A stretch of DNA of 64,000 bases from Macrostomum hystrix (lineage: Eukaryota > Platyhelminthes > Macrostomidae). The first letter of the stretch is position 1. Every line of letters starts with the position of its first letter. The notes under the pieces were generated by a model, which searched no databases, was not told the DNA's origin, and saw only the letters and a program-made list of their open reading frames with translations. Where the stretch lies: positions 2,907,501-2,971,500 of the forward strand of contig CATNEN010000012.1 in assembly GCA_950097015.1 (NCBI GenBank). The letters run 5' to 3'. Shown in pieces: positions 35,201 through 47,800 of this stretch. The position numbers and the translations under genes are program-made.

Positions 35201-35463
35201 TTCAGCTTCCCAGTCCGCTTCCAGCCGAAGGGCACCTGGGCGGTGGTCGAAGACTTCGAGCTAAGCGAAGAGGCTCTTCAGCGGCTGTCGGAGATTGCTG
35301 AGGTAAATTTTACTGTGAATATTTTTGTCTTTAACGTAATTTTTTCACGTCGCCTACTAATAGTAGAGTAGAGGAAATTTAATAGTTATACGGTGAAAGG
35401 ATCAACTTTTTTATTCAGGAATGCCAGTTGGACTTCAACGTCGGCTTTGGCAAGAAGAAGTGA
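29230..35463 (+). CDS. MDH1B: MDH1B-like putative malate dehydrogenase, 8 exons, 507 aa
   Basis: Exons: 29230-29251, 29940-30052, 30200-30335, 30602-30861, 32619-32896, 33294-33832, 35172-35302 and 35419-35463 (1524 nt, phases consistent). MDH1B is a ciliated-cell relative of cytosolic malate dehydrogenase with an extra N-terminal domain. Seen: MAKIVIAG-SSDCPYYARVELLADRL, CEQRGWLHFKSPIVWREL with GGANEFQEYAK, the Rossmann-type region RVTVTSASSPAAYHLLPLLA, and GSVFGLDTEL. The C-terminal fold has ISDLVVWGDPAGGHWLEL and GWYGIPEGVVFSFPVRF. Active enzymes have a GAAGQI-like loop and WGNHSS with the catalytic His. Here these read SASSPA and WGDPAGG, so catalysis is doubtful, as also appears true of vertebrate MDH1B from memory. 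Introns 4, 5 and 6 hold minisatellites and intron 6 a SINE. Confidence 0.93.
30971..31799. repeat. 35-bp minisatellite in MDH1B intron 4
   Basis: About 23 copies of a 35-bp unit, core CATTCTGGATAGAGAGTTGG followed by CGGTCGCAGTGTGTA. Alternating variants occur (GTGTGTACA or GTGTGTGCA; GGCGGTC or GGCTGTC). The rare TTTCATTCGG variant occurs at 31641 and 31781, exactly four units apart, showing a block duplication at the right end. Confidence 0.95.
32276..32516. repeat. 31-bp minisatellite in MDH1B intron 4
   Basis: Seven to eight copies of a 31-bp unit, core GAGTGTGTTGTCTATGGTCA followed by GTTGAATGATT. The central copies are identical. The first (GAGCATGTTGTCTATGACCA) and last (GTTTATGATC) are diverged. 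Confidence 0.95.
32976..33095. repeat. Short degenerate array in MDH1B intron 5
   Basis: Three to four imperfect units containing CTCTCTATCCCCAATGTACA followed by CACCGACTCCT, period about 32-34 bp. The core is the reverse complement of the core of the 35-bp array in intron 4 (TGTACATTCTGGATAGAGAG), so the two arrays are related but inverted. Confidence 0.8.
33880..34244 (-). mobile_element. tRNA-derived SINE, copy 3, with target-site duplication
   Basis: The most complete copy, antisense in MDH1B intron 6. The minus strand starts GGCGGTCGGTGGCAGAGCG with the A box at 34220-34235 and a B box GAGTTCGATTTC at 34181-34192. A body of about 260 bp follows, and the 3' end CACAGCCTTCCTGTAATT leads into an (ATT)n tail. 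It is flanked by a perfect 10-bp direct repeat CACAATAGCC at 33870-33879 and 34245-34254, the expected target-site duplication of LINE-dependent retroposition. The body shows no protein-coding content. Confidence 0.92.
34345..35150. repeat. 19/20-bp minisatellite in MDH1B intron 6
   Basis: About 40 units of two main types: CCCACACCCTAGACTATAT (19 bp, dominant in the middle) and CCCACACCCTCAGACTCTAT (20 bp, mainly near the edges). The 20-bp type differs from the 20-bp monomer of the giant array (CCCACACCCTCAGATTCTGT) at only two positions, so the two arrays look related. It ends within about 25 bp of the exon 7 acceptor. Confidence 0.93.
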
Positions 35464-35846
35464 CATTTCCTTTCTTTTCTGTGACAAATTTGCGAAAAAA
35501 ACTTTGCTTTAAAATGCTAAGGACCATTGTTTCGGGAGTGCAATAAAAAAGAGTTCTTTAAATTTTAGCGCGCTTTTTGCAGAGTTGATTATTACGTCAC
35601 AAATATATTACCTAATCGAAAGCTTCTAGTCCCTTTTTTTACCTTATTGACCCATTTTTATCACATTGTGTGCCTGGCGTATGCAGCAGTTAAGATTTTT
35701 TGCCGAAATATAAACAAAAACTACATCTTTACAAGTTTGGCATGTCTCAAGACCGCCTTTTCGCAGAAAAATCAATCAAATTTTTGTTTATCGTTTTTAC
35801 TCGTGTTTGATGTCTTCATTTCAATGCATACTTGTTAGTGGCTCTC
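35464..35846. other. MDH1B 3' untranslated region and short spacer
   Basis: AATAAA at 35542-35547, 79 nt after the MDH1B stop, is the likely polyadenylation signal. After it come about 300 bp of AT-rich sequence without a recognisable gene before the giant array. Confidence 0.6.
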
Positions 35847-38800
35847 ACCCACACCCTCAGATTCTGTCCCACACCCTCAGATTCTGTCCCACACCCTCAG
35901 ATTCTGTCCCACACCCTCAGATTCTGTGTCCCATACCCTCAGATTCTGTGTCCCATACCCTCAGATTCTGTGTCCCATACCCTCAGATTCTGTGTCCCAC
36001 ACCCTCAGATTCTGTGTCCCACAACCTCAGATTCTGTCCCACACCCTCAGATTCTGTCCCACACCCTCAGATTCTGTCCCACACCCTCAGATTCTGTGTC
36101 CCACACCCTCAGATTCTGTCCCACACCCTCAGATTCTGTCCCACACCCTCAGATTCTGTCCCACACCCTCAGATTCTGTCCCACACCCTCAGATTCTGTC
36201 CCACACCCTCAGATTCTGTGTCCCACACCCTCAGATTCTGTCCCACACCCTCAGATTCTGTGTCCCATACCCTCAGATTCTGTGTCCCACACCCTCAGAT
36301 TCTGTCCCACACCCTCAGATTCTGTGTCCCATACCCTCAGATTCTGTGTCCCACACCCTCAGATTCTGTGTCCCATATCCTCAGATTCTGTGTCCCATAC
36401 CCTCAGATTCTGTGTCCCACACCCTCAGATTCTGTGTCCCATACCCTCTGATTATGTGTCCCACACCCTCAGATTCTGTGTCCCATACCCTCAGATTCTG
36501 TCCCATACCCTCAGATTCTGTGTCCCATACCCTCTGATTCTGTGTCCCATACCCTCTGATTCTGTGTCCCATACCCTATAATTCTGTGTCCCATACCCTC
36601 AGATTCTGTGTCCCATACCCTCAGATTCTGTCCCACACCCTCAGATTCTGTGTCCCATACCCTCAGATTCTGTGTCCCATACCCTCTGATTCTGTGTCCC
36701 ATACCCTATAATTCTGTGTCCCATACCCTCAGATTCTGTGTCCCATACCCTCAGATTCTGTCCCACACCCTCAGATTCTGTGTCCCATACCCTCTGATTC
36801 TGTCCCATACCCTCAGATTCTGTGTCCCATACCCTCTAATTCTGTCCCATACCCTCTGATTCTGTGTCCCATACCCTCTGATTCTGTGTCCCATACCCTC
36901 TGATTCTGTGTCCCATACCCTCTGATTCTGTGTCCCATACCCTATAATTCTGTGTCCCATACCCTCAGATTCTGTGTCCCATACCCTCAGATTCTGTGTC
37001 CCATACCCTCTGATTCTGTGTCCCATACCCTATAATTCTGTGTCCCATACCCTCAGATTCTGTGTCCCATACCCTCAGATTCTGTCCCATACCCTCAGAT
37101 TCTGTGTCCCATACCCTCTGATTCTGTGTCCCATACCCTATAATTCTGTGTCCCATACCCTCAGATTCTGTGTCCCATACCCTCAGATTCTGTGTCCCAT
37201 ACCCTCTGATTCTGTGTCCCATACCCTCTGATTCTGTGTCCCATACCCTATAATTCTGTGTCCCATACCCTCAGATTCTGTGTCCCATACCCTCAGATTC
37301 TGTGTCCCATACCCTCAGATTCTGTGTCCCATACCCTCTGATTCTGTGTCCCATACCCTCTGATTCTGTGTCCCATACCCTCTGATTCTGTGTCCCATAC
37401 CCTCTGATTCTGTGTCCCATACCCTATAATTCTGTGTCCCATACCCTCAGATTCTGTGTCCCATACCCTCAGATTCTGTGTCCCACACCCTCAGATTCTG
37501 TCCCATACCCTCAGATTCCGTGTCCCATACCCTCTGATTCTGTGTCCCATACCCTCAGATTCTGTGTCCCATACCCTCAGATTCTGTGTCCCACACCCTC
37601 AGATTCTGTCCCATACCCTCAGATTCTGTGTCCCATACCCTCTGATTCTGTGTCCCATACCCTCAGATTCTGTGTCCCACACCCTCAGATTCTGTCCCAT
37701 ACCCTCAGATTCTGTGTCCCATACCCTCTGATTCTGTGTTCCATACCCTCAGATTCTGTGTCCCATACCCTCAGATTCTGTGTCCCATACCCTCTGATTC
37801 TGTGTCCCATACCCTCAGATTCTGTGTCCCACACCCTCAGATTCTGTGTCCCACAACCTCAGATTCTGTCCCACACCCTCAGATTCTGTCCCACACCCTC
37901 AGATTCTGTCCCACACCCTCAGATTCTGTGTCCCACACCCTCAGATTCTGTCCCACACCCTCAGATTCTGTCCCACACCCTCAGATTCTGTCCCACACCC
38001 TCAGATTCTGTCCCACACCCTCAGATTCTGTCCCACACCCTCAGATTCTGTCCCACACCCTCAGATTCTGTGTCCCACACCCTCAGATTCTGTCCCACAC
38101 CCTCAGATTCTGTGTCCCATACCCTCAGATTCTGTGTCCCATACCCTCAGATTCTGTCCCACACCCTCAGATTCTGTGTCCCATACCCTCAGATTCTGTG
38201 TCCCACACCCTCAGATTCTGTGTCCCATATCCTCAGATTCTGTGTCCCATACCCTCAGATTCTGTGTCCCACACCCTCAGATTCTGTGTCCCATACCCTC
38301 AGATTCTGTGTCCCACACCCTCAGATTCTGTGTCCCATACCCTCAGATTCTGTCCCATACCCTCAGATTCTGTGTCCCATACCCTCTGATTCTGTGTCCC
38401 ATACCCTCTGATTCTGTGTCCCATACCCTATAATTCTGTGTCCCATACCCTCAGATTCTGTGTCCCATACCCTCAGATTCTGTCCCACACCCTCAGATTC
38501 TGTGTCCCATACCCTCAGATTCTGTGTCCCATACCCTCTGATTCTGTGTCCCATACCCTATAATTCTGTGTCCCATGCCCTCAGATTCTGTGTCCCATAC
38601 CCTCAGATTCTGTCCCACACCCTCAGATTCTGTGTCCCATACCCTCTGATTCTGTCCCATACCCTCAGATTCTGTGTCCCATACCCTCTAATTCTGTCCC
38701 ATACCCTCTGATTCTGTGTCCCATACCCTCTGATTCTGTGTCCCATACCCTCTGATTCTGTGTCCCATACCCTCTGATTCTGTGTCCCATACCCTATAAT

Positions 38801-41800
38801 TCTGTGTCCCATACCCTCAGATTCTGTGTCCCATACCCTCAGATTCTGTGTCCCATACCCTCTGATTCTGTGTCCCATACCCTATAATTCTGTGTCCCAT
38901 ACCCTCAGATTCTGTGTCCCATACCCTCAGATTCTGTCCCATACCCTCAGATTCTGTGTCCCATACCCTCTGATTCTGTGTCCCATACCCTATAATTCTG
39001 TGTCCCATACCCTCAGATTCTGTGTCCCATACCCTCAGATTCTGTGTCCCATACCCTCTGATTCTGTGTCCCATACCCTCTGATTCTGTGTCCCATACCC
39101 TATAATTCTGTGTCCCATACCCTCAGATTCTGTGTCCCATACCCTCAGATTCTGTGTCCCATACCCTCAGATTCTGTGTCCCATACCCTCTGATTCTGTG
39201 TCCCATACCCTCTGATTCTGTGTCCCATACCCTCTGATTCTGTGTCCCATACCCTCTGATTCTGTGTCCCATACCCTATAATTCTGTGTCCCATACCCTC
39301 AGATTCTGTGTCCCATACCCTCAGATTCTGTGTCCCACACCCTCAGATTCTGTCCCATACCCTCAGATTCTGTGTCCCATACCCTCTGATTCTGTGTCCC
39401 ATACCCTCAGATTCTGTGTCCCATACCCTCAGATTCTGTGTCCCACACCCTCAGATTCTGTCCCATACCCTCAGATTCTGTGTCCCATACCCTCTGATTC
39501 TGTGTCCCATACCCTCAGATTCTGTCCCACACCCTCAGATTCTGTCCCATACCCTCAGATTCTGTGTCCCATACCCTCTGATTCTGTGTTCCATACCCTC
39601 AGATTCTGTGTCCCATACCCTCAGATTCTGTGTCCCATACCCTCTGATTCTGTGTCCCATACCCTCAGATTCTGTGTCCCACACCCTCAGATTCTGTGTC
39701 CCACAACCTCAGATTCTGTCCCACACCCTCAGATTCTGTCCCACACCCTCAGATTCTGTCCCACACCCTCAGATTCTGTGTCCCACACCCTCAGATTCTG
39801 TCCCACACCCTCAGATTCTGTCCCACACCCTCAGATTCTGTCCCACACCCTCAGATTCTGTCCCACACCCTCAGATTCTGTCCCACACCCTCAGATTCTG
39901 TCCCACACCCTCAGATTCTGTGTCCCACACCCTCAGATTCTGTCCCACACCCTCAGATTCTGTGTCCCATACCCTCAGATTCTGTGTCCCATACCCTCAG
40001 ATTCTGTCCCACACCCTCAGATTCTGTGTCCCATACCCTCAGATTCTGTGTCCCACACCCTCAGATTCTGTGTCCCATATCCTCAGATTCTGTGTCCCAT
40101 ACCCTCAGATTCTGTGTCCCACACCCTCAGATTCTGTGTCCCATACCCTCTGATTATGTGTCCCACACCCTCAGATTCTGTGTCCCATACCCTCAGATTC
40201 TGTCCCATACCCTCAGATTCTGTGTCCCATACCCTCTGATTCTGTGTCCCATACCCTCTGATTCTGTGTCCCATACCCTATAATTCTGTGTCCCATACCC
40301 TCAGATTCTGTGTCCCATACCCTCAGATTCTGTCCCACACCCTCAGATTCTGTGTCCCATACCCTCAGATTCTGTGTCCCATACCCTCTGATTCTGTGTC
40401 CCATACCCTATAATTCTGTGTCCCATACCCTCAGATTCTGTGTCCCATACCCTCAGATTCTGTCCCACACCCTCAGATTCTGTGTCCCATACCCTCTGAT
40501 TCTGTCCCATACCCTCAGATTCTGTGTCCCATACCCTCTGATTCTGTCCCATACCCTCTGATTCTGTGTCCCATACCCTCTGATTCTGTGTCCCATACCC
40601 TCTGATTCTGTGTCCCATACCCTCTGATTCTGTGTCCCATACCCTATAATTCTGTGTCCCATACCCTCTGATTCTGTGTCCCATACCCTATAATTCTGTG
40701 TCCCATACCCTCAGATTCTGTGTCCCATACCCTCAGATTCTGTGTCCCACACCCTCAGATTCTGTCCCATACCCTCAGATTCTGTGTCCCATACCCTCTG
40801 ATTCTGTGTCCCATACCCTCTGATTCTGTGTCCCATACCCTATAATTCTGTGTCCCATACCCTCAGATTCTGTGTCCTATACCCTCAGATTCTGTGTCCC
40901 ATACCCTCTGATTCTGTGTCCCATACCCTCTGATTCTGTGTCCCATACCCTATAATTCTGTGTCCCATACCCTCAGATTCTGTGTCCCATACCCTCAGAT
41001 TCTGTGTCCCATACCCTCAGATTCTGTGTCCCATACCCTCTGATTCTGTGTCCCATACCCTCTGATTCTGTGTCCCATACCCTCTGATTCTGTGTCCCAT
41101 ACCCTCTGATTCTGTGTCCCATACCCTATAATTCTGTGTCCCATACCCTCAGATTCTGTGTCCCATACCCTCAGATTCTGTGTCCCACACCCTCAGATTC
41201 TGTCCCATACCCTCAGATTCTGTGTCCCATACCCTCTGATTCTGTGTCCCATACCCTCAGATTCTGTGTCCCATACCCTCAGATTCTGTCCCATACCCTC
41301 AGATTCTGTGTCCCATACCCTCTGATTCTGTGTCCCATACCCTATAATTCTGTGTCCCATACCCTCAGATTCTGTGTCCCATACCCTCAGATTCTGTCCC
41401 ATACCCTCAGATTCTGTGTCCCATACCCTCTGATTCTGTGTCCCATACCCTATAATTCTGTGTCCCATACCCTCAGATTCTGTGTCCCATACCCTCAGAT
41501 TCTGTGTCCCATACCCTCTGATTCTGTGTCCCATACCCTCTGATTCTGTGTCCCATACCCTATAATTCTGTGTCCCATACCCTCAGATTCTGTGTCCCAT
41601 ACCCTCTGATTCTGTGTCCCATACCCTCTGATTCTGTGTCCCATACCCTATAATTCTGTGTCCCATACCCTCAGATTCTGTGTCCCATACCCTCAGATTC
41701 TGTGTCCCACACCCTCAGATTCTGTGTCCCATACCCTCAGATTCTGTGTCCCATACCCTCTGATTCTGTGTCCCATACCCTCAGATTCTGTGTCCCATAC

Positions 41801-44800
41801 CCTCAGATTCTGTCCCATACCCTCTGATTCTGTGTCCCATACCCTCTGATTCTGTGTCCCATACCCTATAATTCTGTGTCCCATACCCTCAGATTCTGTG
41901 TCCCATACCCTCAGATTCTGTGTCCCACACCCTCAGATTCTGTCCCATACCCTCAGATTCTGTGTCCCATACCCTCTGATTCTGTGTCCCATACCCTCAG
42001 ATTCTGTGTCCCATACCCTCAGATTCTGTGTCCCATACCCTCTGATTCTGTGTCCCATACCCTCAGATTCTGTGTCCCACACCCTCAGATTCTGTCCCAT
42101 ACCCTCAGATTCTGTGTCCCATACCCTCTGATTCTGTGTCCCATACCCTCAGATTCTGTGTCCCATACCCTCAGATTCTGTGTCCCATACCCTCAGATTC
42201 TGTGTCCCATACCCTCTGATTCTGTGTCCCATACCCTATAATTCTGTGTCCCATACCCTCAGATTCTGTGTCCCATACCCTATAATTCTGTGTCCCATAC
42301 CCTCAGATTCTGTGTCCCACACCCTCAGATTCTGTGTCCCATACCCTCAGATTCTGTGTCCCATACCCTCAGATTCTGTGTCCCATACCCTCAGATTCTG
42401 TGTCCCACACCCTCAGATTCTGTGTCCCATACCCTCAGATTCTGTGTCCCATACCCTCTGATTCTGTGTCCCATACCCTCTGATTCTGTCCCATACCCTC
42501 AGATTCTGTGTCCCATACCCTCTAATTCTGTCCCATACCCTCTGATTCTGTGTCCCATACCCTCTGATTCTGTGTCCCATACCCTCTGATTCTGTGTCCC
42601 ATACCCTCTGATTCTGTGTCCCATACCCTATAATTCTGTGTCCCATACCCTCAGATTCTGTGTCCCATACCCTCAGATTCTGTGTCCCATACCCTCTGAT
42701 TCTGTGTCCCATACCCTATAATTCTGTGTCCCATACCCTCAGATTCTGTGTCCCATACCCTCAGATTCTGTCCCATACCCTCAGATTCTGTGTCCCATAC
42801 CCTCTGATTCTGTGTCCCATACCCTATAATTCTGTGTCCCATACCCTCAGATTCTGTGTCCCATACCCTCAGATTCTGTGTCCCATACCCTCTGATTCTG
42901 TGTCCCATACCCTCTGATTCTGTGTCCCATACCCTATAATTCTGTGTCCCATACCCTCAGATTCTGTGTCCCATACCCTCAGATTCTGTGTCCCATACCC
43001 TCAGATTCTGTGTCCCATACCCTCTGATTCTGTGTCCCATACCCTCTGATTCTGTGTCCCATACCCTCTGATTCTGTGTCCCATACCCTCTGATTCTGTG
43101 TCCCATACCCTATAATTCTGTGTCCCATACCCTCAGATTCTGTGTCCCATACCCTCAGATTCTGTGTCCCACACCCTCAGATTCTGTCCCATACCCTCAG
43201 ATTCTGTGTCCCATACCCTCTGATTCTGTGTCCCATACCCTCAGATTCTGTGTCCCATACCCTCAGATTCTGTGTCCCACACCCTCAGATTCTGTCCCAT
43301 ACCCTCAGATTCTGTGTCCCATACCCTCTGATTCTGTGTCCCATACCCTCAGATTCTGTGTCCCACACCCTCAGATTCTGTCCCATACCCTCAGATTCTG
43401 TGTCCCATACCCTCTGATTCTGTGTTCCATACCCTCAGATTCTGTGTCCCATACCCTCAGATTCTGTGTCCCATACCCTCTGATTCTGTGTCCCATACCC
43501 TCAGATTCTGTGTCCCACACCCTCAGATTCTGTGTCCCACAACCTCAGATTCTGTCCTACACCCTCAGATTCTGTCCCACACCCTCAGATTCTGTCCCAC
43601 ACCCTCAGATTCTGTGTCCCACACCCTCAGATTCTGTCCCACACCCTCAGATTCTGTCCCACACCCTCAGATTCTGTCCCACACCCTCAGATTCTGTCCC
43701 ACACCCTCAGATTCTGTCCCACACCCTCAGATTCTGTCCCACACCCTCAGATTCTGTGTCCCACACCCTCAGATTCTGTCCCACACCCTCAGATTCTGTG
43801 TCCCATACCCTCAGATTCTGTGTCCCATACCCTCAGATTCTGTCCCACACCCTCAGATTCTGTGTCCCATACCCTCAGATTCTGTGTCCCACACCCTCAG
43901 ATTCTGTGTCCCATATCCTCAGATTCTGTGTCCCATACCCTCAGATTCTGTGTCCCACACCCTCAGATTCTGTGTCCCATACCCTCTGATTATGTGTCCC
44001 ACACCCTCAGATTCTGTGTCCCATACCCTCAGATTCTGTCCCATACCCTCAGATTCTGTGTCCCATACCCTCTGATTCTGTGTCCCATACCCTCTGATTC
44101 TGTGTCCCATACCCTATAATTCTGTGTCCCATACCCTCAGATTCTGTGTCCCATACCCTCAGATTCTGTCCCACACCCTCAGATTCTGTGTCCCATACCC
44201 TCAGATTCTGTGTCCCATACCCTCTGATTCTGTGTCCCATACCCTATAATTCTGTGTCCCATACCCTCAGATTCTGTGTCCCATACCCTCAGATTCTGTC
44301 CCACACCCTCAGATTCTGTGTCCCATACCCTCTGATTCTGTCCCATACCCTCAGATTCTGTGTCCCATACCCTCTGATTCTGTCCCATACCCTCTGATTC
44401 TGTGTCCCATACCCTCTGATTCTGTGTCCCATACCCTCTGATTCTGTGTCCCATACCCTCTGATTCTGTGTCCCATACCCTATAATTCTGTGTCCCATAC
44501 CCTCAGATTCTGTGTCCCATACCCTCAGATTCTGTGTCCCATACCCTCTGATTCTGTGTCCCATACCCTATAATTCTGTGTCCCATACCCTCAGATTCTG
44601 TGTCCCATACCCTCAGATTCTGTCCCATACCCTCAGATTCTGTGTCCCATACCCTCTGATTCTGTGTCCCATACCCTATAATTCTGTGTCCCATACCCTC
44701 AGATTCTGTGTCCCATACCCTCAGATTCTGTGTCCCATACCCTCAGATTCTGTGTCCCATACCCTCTGATTCTGTGTCCCATACCCTCTGATTCTGTGTC

Positions 44801-47800
44801 CCATACCCTCTGATTCTGTGTCCCATACCCTCTGATTCTGTGTCCCATACCCTATAATTCTGTGTCCCATACCCTCAGATTCTGTGTCCCATACCCTCAG
44901 ATTCTGTGTCCCACACCCTCAGATTCTGTCCCATACCCTCAGATTCTGTGTCCCATACCCTCTGATTCTGTGTCCCATACCCTCTGATTCTGTGTCCCAT
45001 ACCCTCAGATTCTGTGTCCCATACCCTCAGATTCTGTGTCCCATACCCTCTGATTCTGTGTCCCATACCCTCAGATTCTGTGTCCCACACCCTCAGATTC
45101 TGTCCCATACCCTCAGATTCTGTGTCCCATACCCTCTGATTCTGTGTCCCATACCCTCAGATTCTGTGTCCCATACCCTCAGATTCTGTGTCCCATACCC
45201 TCAGATTCTGTGTCCCATACCCTCTGATTCTGTGTCCCATACCCTATAATTCTGTGTCCCATACCCTCAGATTCTGTGTCCCATACCCTATAATTCTGTG
45301 TCCCATACCCTCAGATTCTGTGTCCCACACCCTCAGATTCTGTGTCCCATACCCTCAGATTCTGTGTCCCATACCCTCAGATTCTGTGTCCCATACCCTC
45401 AGATTCTGTGTCCCACACCCTCAGATTCTGTGTCCCATACCCTCAGATTCTGTGTCCCATACCCTCTGATTCTGTGTCCCATACCCTCTGATTCTGTCCC
45501 ATACCCTCAGATTCTGTGTCCCATACCCTCTAATTCTGTCCCATACCCTCTGATTCTGTGTCCCATACCCTCTGATTCTGTGTCCCATACCCTCTGATTC
45601 TGTGTCCCATACCCTCTGATTCTGTGTCCCATACCCTATAATTCTGTGTCCCATACCCTCAGATTCTGTGTCCCATACCCTCAGATTCTGTGTCCCATAC
45701 CCTCTGATTCTGTGTCCCATACCCTATAATTCTGTGTCCCATACCCTCAGATTCTGTGTCCCATACCCTCAGATTCTGTCCCATACCCTCAGATTCTGTG
45801 TCCCATACCCTCTGATTCTGTGTCCCATACCCTCTGATTCTGTGTCCCATACCCTCAGATTCTGTGTCCCATACCCTCAGATTCTGTGTCCCATACCCTC
45901 TGATTCTGTGTCCCATACCCTCTGATTCTGTGTCCCATACCCTATAATTCTGTGTCCCATACCCTCAGATTCTGTGTCCCATACCCTCAGATTCTGTGTC
46001 CCATACCCTCAGATTCTGTGTCCCATACCCTCTGATTCTGTGTCCCATACCCTCTGATTCTGTGTCCCATACCCTCTGATTCTGTGTCCCATACCCTCTG
46101 ATTCTGTGTCCCATACCCTATAATTCTGTGTCCCATACCCTCAGATTCTGTGTCCCATACCCTCAGATTCTGTGTCCCACACCCTCAGATTCTGTCCCAT
46201 ACCCTCAGATTCTGTGTCCCATACCCTCTGATTCTGTGTCCCATACCCTCAGATTCTGTGTCCCACACCCTCAGATTCTGTCCCACACCCTCAGATTCTG
46301 TCCCACACCCTCAGATTCTGTCCCACACCCTCAGATTCTGTCCCACACCCTCAGATTCTGTCCCACACCCTCAGATTCTGTCCCACACCCTCAGATTCTG
46401 TGTCCCACACCCTCAGATTCTGTCCCACACCCTCAGATTCTGTGTCCCATACCCTCAGATTCTGTGTCCCATACCCTCAGATTCTGTCCCACACCCTCAG
46501 ATTCTGTGTCCCATACCCTCAGATTCTGTGTCCCACACCCTCAGATTCTGTGTCCCATATCCTCAGATTCTGTGTCCCATACCCTCAGATTCTGTGTCCC
46601 ACACCCTCAGATTCTGTGTCCCATACCCTCTGATTATGTGTCCCACACCCTCAGATTCTGTGTCCCATACCCTCAGATTCTGTCCCATACCCTCAGATTC
46701 TGTGTCCCATACCCTCTGATTCTGTGTCCCATACCCTCTGATTCTGTGTCCCATACCCTATAATTCTGTGTCCCATACCCTCAGATTCTGTGTCCCATAC
46801 CCTCAGATTCTGTCCCACACCCTCAGATTCTGTGTCCCATACCCTCAGATTCTGTGTCCCATACCCTCTGATTCTGTGTCCCATACCCTATAATTCTGTG
46901 TCCCATACCCTCAGATTCTGTGTCCCATACCCTCAGATTCTGTCCCACACCCTCAGATTCTGTGTCCCATACCCTCTGATTCTGTCCCATACCCTCAGAT
47001 TCTGTGTCCCATACCCTCTGATTCTGTCCCATACCCTCTGATTCTGTGTCCCATACCCTCTGATTCTGTGTCCCATACCCTCTGATTCTGTGTCCCATAC
47101 CCTCTGATTCTGTGTCCCATACCCTATAATTCTGTGTCCCATACCCTCAGATTCTGTGTCCCATACCCTCAGATTCTGTGTCCCATACCCTCTGATTCTG
47201 TGTCCCATACCCTATAATTCTGTGTCCCATACCCTCAGATTCTGTGTCCCATACCCTCAGATTCTGTCCCATACCCTCAGATTCTGTGTCCCATACCCTC
47301 TGATTCTGTGTCCCATACCCTATAATTCTGTGTCCCATACCCTCAGATTCTGTGTCCCATACCCTCAGATTCTGTGTCCCATACCCTCAGATTCTGTGTC
47401 CCATACCCTCTGATTCTGTGTCCCATACCCTCTGATTCTGTGTCCCATACCCTCTGATTCTGTGTCCCATACCCTCTGATTCTGTGTCCCATACCCTATA
47501 ATTCTGTGTCCCATACCCTCAGATTCTGTGTCCCATACCCTCAGATTCTGTGTCCCACACCCTCAGATTCTGTCCCATACCCTCAGATTCTGTGTCCCAT
47601 ACCCTCTGATTCTGTGTCCCATACCCTCAGATTCTGTGTCCCATACCCTCAGATTCTGTCCCATACCCTCAGATTCTGTGTCCCATACCCTCTGATTCTG
47701 TGTCCCATACCCTATAATTCTGTGTCCCATACCCTCAGATTCTGTGTCCCATACCCTCAGATTCTGTCCCATACCCTCAGATTCTGTGTCCCATACCCTC

